Under the pieces are notes generated by a model. That model saw only the letters and a program-made list of their open reading frames with translations. It searched no databases and had not been told where the DNA came from. Shown one piece after another: positions 59,247-64,000 of a stretch of 64,000 nucleotides of DNA. Source of the stretch: Brevibacillus reuszeri. GTDB lineage: Bacteria; Bacillota; Bacilli; Brevibacillales; Brevibacillaceae. Position numbers and translations under genes: made by a program. Position 1 is the first letter of the stretch; every line of letters begins with the position of its first letter. The stretch spans positions 1,058,526-1,122,525 of the forward strand of contig NZ_LGIQ01000005.1 of assembly GCF_001187725.1 (NCBI RefSeq). The letters are read 5' to 3'.

Positions 59247-60422
59247 ATGGCGACCCTCATTCAACGCCAATTCGTTGTACTTTCATTTATAACGGCGGTT
59301 CTCTTTGTTTTAACCGGGGTACTTTCGCTTGGGAACAATCGCTTTATTGTTGCTTCCTCCACCATACAGCAGGCAGCTTCCCATGTTTCCAGTCTGGCGA
59401 TACTGAATTGGATGGGACGAGAAATCCCCATATTGACAGACACCGTACAGGTTAATTCCGATCGACGGGCTAATAGCGTGTCAGGCTTTCTTTTTCAGCT
59501 CGCGACCAGCATTCAACCAGGAGATCTGCGGAGTTTGTTGGGAAGAGAGCTGCCTGGCATGGTAACGACCGAAGATGCCCGGTATGTCGTAGCTGGTAAA
59601 GGCGCCACGCTTGCTGATTTTTACGTAGAGTACCCACCGCATCCAAGGCAGGTCATCGACGCTTCCCAGTCCATACCCACACAGCCTACGGACACTGCAG
59701 AGCCTGATCCACACGAAGAAAAACCGGCACCGATCGCCAAGCCAAATACTGAAGGCAAGAAAATCGTCTTTGTGTATAACTCTCACAATCGAGAATCCTG
59801 GTACAGCGAAACCAAAGCGGTAGGAAGTGCTGTTGACCACCCGACCCAAAATATATCGCTAGTAAGCAAGCGTTTGGCTGAAGCGTTGAACGAAAGTGGC
59901 ATCGGAGCAGACGTGAGCACAGAGGACATTTATCAGCAGCTCTTGAACAACAACTTGAATTACGCCCTTTCCTACGCACAATCTCTCAAGGTTTTGAAGG
60001 CAGCAACAGAAAAAAACAGAGAGCTGCACTATTTCTTTGATCTCCATCGCGACACAGCACCGAGAGATCGGACCACTGTGACAATCAAGGGCAAAACCTA
60101 TGCCCGAGTCATGTTTGTGATCGGAAAAATGAACAAGAACCATGAGAAAAACGAAGCCTTTGCGACCGAGCTGCATCAGTTGATGGAGAAAATGTATCCA
60201 GAACTCTCACGCGGCGTTATGGAAAAAGGAGCAAAAACTGGTCACGCCGAGTATAACCAGTCCATCTCACCGGGAAGCCTGTTAATGGAAGTAGGTGGAA
60301 CGGAAAATACCTTGCAGGAAAGCTTGAATACAGCAGAAGCTCTGGCAGATGTCTTCGCTGCGTATTATTTACAAGCTGAGAAAGTAGGAAAACCGGTGGC
60401 TGAAGAGCCGGCGAAGAGGTGA
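59247..60422 (+). CDS. spoIIP: Stage II sporulation protein P
   Basis: 391 residues from ATG 59247 (GAGGAG eight bases upstream). One N-terminal membrane anchor (about 13-31). The hydrolase domain (about 170-380) has VFVYNSHNRESWY (first His/Glu), YFFDLHRDTAPRDRTTV, RVMFVIGKMNKNHEKNEAFA and SPGSLLMEVGGTENT. An endopeptidase/amidase of the engulfment complex with SpoIID and SpoIIM; here with a Pro-rich linker at 145-170. Follows gpr directly as in B. subtilis. Confidence 0.95.
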   Translation: MATLIQRQFVVLSFITAVLFVLTGVLSLGNNRFIVASSTIQQAASHVSSLAILNWMGREIPILTDTVQVNSDRRANSVSGFLFQLATSIQPGDLRSLLGRELPGMVTTEDARYVVAGKGATLADFYVEYPPHPRQVIDASQSIPTQPTDTAEPDPHEEKPAPIAKPNTEGKKIVFVYNSHNRESWYSETKAVGSAVDHPTQNISLVSKRLAEALNESGIGADVSTEDIYQQLLNNNLNYALSYAQSLKVLKAATEKNRELHYFFDLHRDTAPRDRTTVTIKGKTYARVMFVIGKMNKNHEKNEAFATELHQLMEKMYPELSRGVMEKGAKTGHAEYNQSISPGSLLMEVGGTENTLQESLNTAEALADVFAAYYLQAEKVGKPVAEEPAKR

Positions 60423-60427
60423 CGGGT

Positions 60428-60736
60428 ATGAGTGTAACAGTAAGGCTGACGGGGCTCTTGGTAGTGCTTCTCATCGGTGTAGTGCTCGGCTTGCAGACAG
60501 CGGAGCGGGGAATATCCAAGGTAAGCGGGATACCCGAAGAAAAGGCGCAGGCATTCTATATAAAAAAAGTAGAGCAGGGGCAAATGGAGATTGCGGTCAT
60601 GGGCAAGCAGGTGCAAACGGCTGACCCGAATAAGATGGTGAACTACGTCAGTCGGATGGGCTTGACTCTTGGTGGCACTGTCAAGAGTGGAGCCAAGACA
60701 TTTGTCGATTGGATTGGCGGATTTTTTGAACCGTAG
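60428..60736 (+). CDS. yqxA: YqxA/DUF3679 family membrane protein
   Basis: 102 residues from ATG 60428 (GAGGTG upstream). N-terminal membrane helix (VRLTGLLVVLLIGVVLGLQT), then an extracellular or cytosolic tail of about 70 residues with IPEEKAQAFYIKKVEQGQME. It ends MGLTLGGTVKSGAKTFVDWIG. Same place as yqxA after spoIIP in B. subtilis; function unknown. In B. subtilis lepA comes next, here an ABC operon does. Confidence 0.85.
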   Translation: MSVTVRLTGLLVVLLIGVVLGLQTAERGISKVSGIPEEKAQAFYIKKVEQGQMEIAVMGKQVQTADPNKMVNYVSRMGLTLGGTVKSGAKTFVDWIGGFFEP

Positions 60737-60787
60737 AGATAGTTTACCTGCAAAAAGATGGGATGTAAAAAGCCTCAGTGACAAAAG

Positions 60788-60810
60788 ACCCGTTGCGACG
60801 GGTTTTTTTC
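60788..60810 (+). terminator. Rho-independent terminator behind yqxA
   Basis: ACCCGT (60788-60793) pairs with ACGGGT (60798-60803), followed by TTTTTTT. Confidence 0.88.
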
Positions 60811-60967
60811 ATGCATTCCAATCTCGATCCAGATATTGTAAAATACTAGGCGGCATAGGCTTGGCCTGAGCTTACAACTGTTGAAAAGGAGTTTTTCCTA
60901 TGCAAAGCGTTAATGTAAGCAAGGATAAATATTGTCAGTGAAAATATAATTATCTGAATTTATTGTG

Positions 60968-60996
60968 TTGCCAAAAAATTGAATTAATGTAATAAT
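60968..60996 (+). promoter_or_regulatory. Putative promoter of the peptide ABC operon
   Basis: TTGCCA (60968-60973), then TAATAA at 60990 after 16 bases (AATAAT after 17). The rest of the 313-base gap between yqxA and the first ATPase holds only the terminator and AT-rich DNA. Confidence 0.45.
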
Positions 60997-61049
60997 ATCT
61001 ACTGATAGATCTTTTTCTACTTCATATTTCGGTGTGAGAGGTGAGCCAC

Positions 61050-62018
61050 GTGTCACATCCTGTCCTTCAAATTGAAAACCTGCAGACACACTTTTTTACG
61101 GACCGCGGCCAAATCCCAGCCGTTGACGGTGTTTCGATCACGGTAAACAAAGGGGAAGTAGTTGGTATAGTAGGGGAATCCGGCTGTGGAAAAAGTGTTA
61201 CCTCCCTCTCTGTAATGAAATTGGTGCCCAATCCTCCTGGAAAAATTGTCGGAGGCGCAATCAAGTTCAAAGGAGAAGACCTCGTATCCGTGGATGAAAA
61301 ACGGATGAGGGCCATACGCGGCAATGAAATCGCCATGATTTTTCAGGAACCGATGACATCGCTTAATCCGGTGTTTACGATAGGCGATCAAATCGGTGAA
61401 GCGGTCCGATTACATACGAAAGCTAGCAAGAAGGAAGCGAAGCAACGAGCCGTTGAGATGCTAAAAAAAGTAGGGATTCCCAGAGCGGAGGCAATCGTGG
61501 ATGAATACCCTCATCAGCTCTCGGGCGGGATGCGTCAGCGTGTCATGATTGCGATGGCGATGGCCTGTAACCCAGAGCTGTTGATCGCGGACGAGCCCAC
61601 AACAGCACTCGATGTAACCATTCAAGCGCAAATTCTTGACCTGATGCGTCAGCTCAACCATGAAGCGCATACCGCCATTTTATTGATTACGCACGATCTT
61701 GGTGTCGTAGCAGAGATGTGTGACCGTGTCGTAGTTATGTATGCGGGCAACGTGATTGAGGAAGGTAATGTTCGGAGTATTTTGAAAAATCCGAAACATC
61801 CGTATACAATCGGCCTGCTTCATTCGCTACCCAGGCTGGAAGAGTCACAGGAACGCCTGTATTCCATCCCAGGAAATGTACCGATTCCGGGCTCGCTTTC
61901 TGTCGGTTGTCGATTTGCGCCCAGGTGTGAACAGGTAACAGACAAGTGCCGCCAGGAGATGCCTGAGCTGACGGTCGTTGGGGAGAATCATCGTTCCCGA
62001 TGCTGGCTGGGCGAATAA
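61050..62018 (+). CDS. Peptide ABC transporter ATP-binding protein (DppD/OppD-like)
   Basis: 322 residues from GTG 61050 (GAGAGGTG upstream; an in-frame GTG at 61041 overlaps that site). Walker [10 protein letters not shown], signature LSGGMRQRVMIAMA, Walker B LLIADEPTTALD, and the C-terminal Opp extension with GCRFAPRCEQVTDKC (Cys ligands of the iron-sulfur/zinc type). First of two ATPases in the operon; the permease genes are not seen and may lie past the window end. Imports di- or oligopeptides. Confidence 0.93.
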   Translation: MSHPVLQIENLQTHFFTDRGQIPAVDGVSITVNKGEVVGIVGESGCGKSVTSLSVMKLVPNPPGKIVGGAIKFKGEDLVSVDEKRMRAIRGNEIAMIFQEPMTSLNPVFTIGDQIGEAVRLHTKASKKEAKQRAVEMLKKVGIPRAEAIVDEYPHQLSGGMRQRVMIAMAMACNPELLIADEPTTALDVTIQAQILDLMRQLNHEAHTAILLITHDLGVVAEMCDRVVVMYAGNVIEEGNVRSILKNPKHPYTIGLLHSLPRLEESQERLYSIPGNVPIPGSLSVGCRFAPRCEQVTDKCRQEMPELTVVGENHRSRCWLGE

Positions 62019-62030
62019 CCCGAGAGGAGC

Positions 62031-63008
62031 ATGCAGGTGACTGAAGAACTTCTTGTTGTAAAAAACTTAAAAAAATACTATCCCATCACAGGCGGTGTTC
62101 TTGGAGGGGAGGTAGGTCTGGTTAAGGCCGTCGACGATGTGTCGTTTACCGTGAAGCGTGGAGAAACGTTGGGGCTGGTCGGTGAGAGTGGATGCGGAAA
62201 GTCCACGACAGGGCGCTCCTTGCTGCGATTGATCGAGCCCACTGAAGGCGAGGTTACCTTCGATGGAGTAAACGTCATGTCGCTCTCCGCAGATGAGATG
62301 CGCAAAATGCGTCGCGACATGCAAATCGTTTTCCAAGATCCGTTTGCTTCTCTAAATCCTCGTCACAATGTTGAGAAAATTCTGGAAGAACCATTGATCG
62401 TTCATCATATCGGAACGGCTGCCGAGCGTAAAAAACGGGTACAGGAAATGCTGGAGGTCGTTGGGTTGAGCAGCTATCACGCCAGACGATATCCACACCA
62501 GTTCAGCGGAGGTCAAAGGCAGCGGGTTGGGATCGCACGTGCGCTTATGCTGAATCCGAAGCTGATCGTCGCGGATGAACCAGTTTCCGCACTCGATGTG
62601 TCTATCCAGTCCCAGGTGTTGAACCTGATGCAGGATTTGCAGAGGGAATTAGGTCTCACTTATTTATTCATCGCTCATGATTTGAGCGTAGTACGACACA
62701 TCAGCGATCGAGTCGGTGTGATGTACCTGGGTAGAATCGTTGAGCTTAGCACGAGCAGTCAGTTATATAGTAATCCGCTTCATCCATATACACAAGCGCT
62801 ACTGTCAGCAGTACCTACTCCAGACCCTGATGCCGTCAGGGAACGAGTAATCCTCCAGGGTGATGTTCCAAGTCCTGCAAAACCTCCAAGTGGATGTACC
62901 TTCCATACGCGTTGTCCGCATGTGACCGATGAGTGCCGCAATGTTCGTCCAGCTTTCCAAGATGTAGGTGACGGCCATTTTGTTGCCTGCCATTTATACA
63001 AGGCATAG
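62031..63008 (+). CDS. Peptide ABC transporter ATP-binding protein (DppF/OppF-like)
   Basis: 325 residues; ATG 62031 after GAGAGGAG. Walker [10 protein letters not shown], signature [14 protein letters not shown], Walker [13 protein letters not shown], and the C-terminal extension ending with [16 protein letters not shown]. Opens with the OppF-type [20 protein letters not shown]. It starts 12 bases after the first ATPase; the two form a heterodimeric motor. Confidence 0.94.
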   Translation: MQVTEELLVVKNLKKYYPITGGVLGGEVGLVKAVDDVSFTVKRGETLGLVGESGCGKSTTGRSLLRLIEPTEGEVTFDGVNVMSLSADEMRKMRRDMQIVFQDPFASLNPRHNVEKILEEPLIVHHIGTAAERKKRVQEMLEVVGLSSYHARRYPHQFSGGQRQRVGIARALMLNPKLIVADEPVSALDVSIQSQVLNLMQDLQRELGLTYLFIAHDLSVVRHISDRVGVMYLGRIVELSTSSQLYSNPLHPYTQALLSAVPTPDPDAVRERVILQGDVPSPAKPPSGCTFHTRCPHVTDECRNVRPAFQDVGDGHFVACHLYKA

Positions 63009-63120
63009 ACAGCCAAGCATGCCGAGCGATCTGGAAGCGCTTTAAAGGGGGGATGCGCGGGAGATTCTACTCTATCTACCATATGGTACTAGCTGTCATT
63101 TTAGAAGAGGGGGTTATTTC

Positions 63121-64000
63121 ATGAGGAAGAGAGTACTCTCCGGAGCCATGACCAGTCTGTTAGCATTGTCCATGCTGCTTGCTGGTTGCGGCGGAGCTCA
63201 AACAACAACACAGGCGCCGGCAGAACAACCAAAGACAGAAGCGCCGGCAACTACGCCAGCACCAGAACCGGCTAAAGCTGGACCGAAGCAGTTGATCATT
63301 GGTCGTGGCGGCGATACGGTTGGTCTGGACCCAATCGCACAGACAGACGGCGAATCCTTCAAGGTAACAGAAAACGTATTTGATACGCTGGTCGGTTACG
63401 CAGAAGAGACGACTGAAGTCGTACCATCCCTTGCAGAAAAATGGGAGATCGCTCCGGATGGTTTGACGTATACGTTCCATTTGCGCAGCGGTATCAAATT
63501 CCACGATGGAACTGATTTCAATGCGGAAGCCGTTAAATGGAACTTCGAGCGTTGGAGCGACAAGAACCATCCGCAACACAACAAGGAAGGCTTTGAGTAC
63601 TACAACGACATGTTCGGTGGCTACAAGGGCGACGAGACCCATGTCATCAAATCTGTTGAGGCTGTGGACGCACAGACTGTGAAATTTACGTTGAACCGTC
63701 CGTTGGCACCATTTATCCAAAACCTCGGCATGTCCTGCTTCGCGATTGCTTCTCCAAAAGCAGTACAAGAAGCGGGTCCTGAGAAATTCAATGAAAAGCC
63801 TGTCGGTACTGGCCCATTCAAATTCGTAGAGTGGAAGCGTAACGACACGATCACATTGGAAAAGAACCCGGATTACTGGAATGCTGGCTTCCCGAAACTG
63901 GATAAGCTCGTATTCAAAGTGATTCCTGAGAACACGGCACGTTTGACTGCTCTGACTTCCGGAGAGATCGACATGATGGATGGTCTGAATCCAGACGATG
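63121..64000 (+). CDS. Peptide ABC transporter substrate-binding lipoprotein, partial
   Basis: Starts at ATG 63121 (AGAGGGGG upstream) and is still open at the window end after 293 codons. Lipoprotein signal MRKRVLSGAMTSLLALSMLL with lipobox LAGC. A Pro/Ala/Thr linker follows, then the SBP_bac_5 domain: LIIGRGGDTVGLDPIAQTD, SGIKFHDGTDFNAEAVKWNF and VGTGPFKFVEWKRNDTITL. It captures peptides for the two ATPases upstream. The 112-base gap before it has no gene. The missing C-terminal part and the permeases lie outside the window. Confidence 0.93.
   Translation, partial: MRKRVLSGAMTSLLALSMLLAGCGGAQTTTQAPAEQPKTEAPATTPAPEPAKAGPKQLIIGRGGDTVGLDPIAQTDGESFKVTENVFDTLVGYAEETTEVVPSLAEKWEIAPDGLTYTFHLRSGIKFHDGTDFNAEAVKWNFERWSDKNHPQHNKEGFEYYNDMFGGYKGDETHVIKSVEAVDAQTVKFTLNRPLAPFIQNLGMSCFAIASPKAVQEAGPEKFNEKPVGTGPFKFVEWKRNDTITLEKNPDYWNAGFPKLDKLVFKVIPENTARLTALTSGEIDMMDGLNPDD

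Noticed and set aside
1..64000. CRISPR array, tRNA or rRNA genes, intact insertion sequences, prophage
   Set aside because: No regularly spaced repeats, no cloverleaf or rRNA sequence, no transposase or integrase frame was recognised; the only mobile-element trace is the group II intron remnant.

Overview
The window reads as chromosome of an endospore-forming, mid-GC Bacillales bacterium, most likely Brevibacillus or a close Paenibacillaceae relative (inference, no search was run). The grounds are sporulation and competence genes (gpr, spoIIP, yqxA, comER, comEA, comEC), a leucine T-box ahead of leuS, and the conserved order yqeG-yqeH-aroE-yhbY-nadD-yqeK-rsfS-yqeM known from Bacillus.

Bases 1-9500 are accessory and heavily decayed. 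They hold a VanZ-like protein with an ABC-ATPase-like N-terminus, remnants of an ECF sigma factor and of a SigK-type sigma factor, a group II intron 3' remnant (domain V at 2101-2134), pieces of a surface protein on either side of a nucleotidyltransferase gene, an intact two-component system, a DUF6223 protein, a glycolipid-binding-family gene broken by an in-frame TAA, a DinB-fold protein and a frameshifted BclA-like gene.

Bases 9500-24200 carry cell-envelope and redox genes: a metallo-beta-lactamase-fold hydrolase behind a palindromic operator, an L,D-transpeptidase, a YdcZ/Crp/YdcZ transporter-regulator cassette with a perfect palindrome upstream, CarD, a divergent CapA / Mur-ligase pair, an NlpC/P60 protein whose first domain has lost its catalytic residues, a PPGG-repeat protein, a FixH/YtkA-SCO1-CtaG oxidase-assembly operon, a DsbB/thioredoxin-like pair, a phosphatase and a cupin protein with a Tyr/Gln/Pro tail.

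Bases 24400-40200 are mostly single housekeeping or stress genes: ABC-F ATPase, a second L,D-transpeptidase, a DUF4931 GalT-like protein, an Nfu-N/HEAT protein, a VanX-like dipeptidase, an FAD oxidoreductase, a beta-lactamase-like hydrolase without signal peptide, a peptide-binding lipoprotein followed by a C26 hydrolase, peroxiredoxin, DNA polymerase IV, and an MFS pump with a TetR regulator whose upstream region has a 10-bp inverted repeat. A 35-base two-hairpin element occurs twice (20772 and 31162).

Bases 40397-60736 are the core yqeG-to-yqxA region. Compared with B. subtilis, leuS is inserted after yqeM, comEA points away from comEC, asnB lies between them, comEB is missing, and an ECF sigma/anti-sigma operon with its own ECF-type promoter sits between comEC and holA. 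From 61050 a dipeptide/oligopeptide ABC operon starts (two ATPases, then a binding lipoprotein that runs off the window end).
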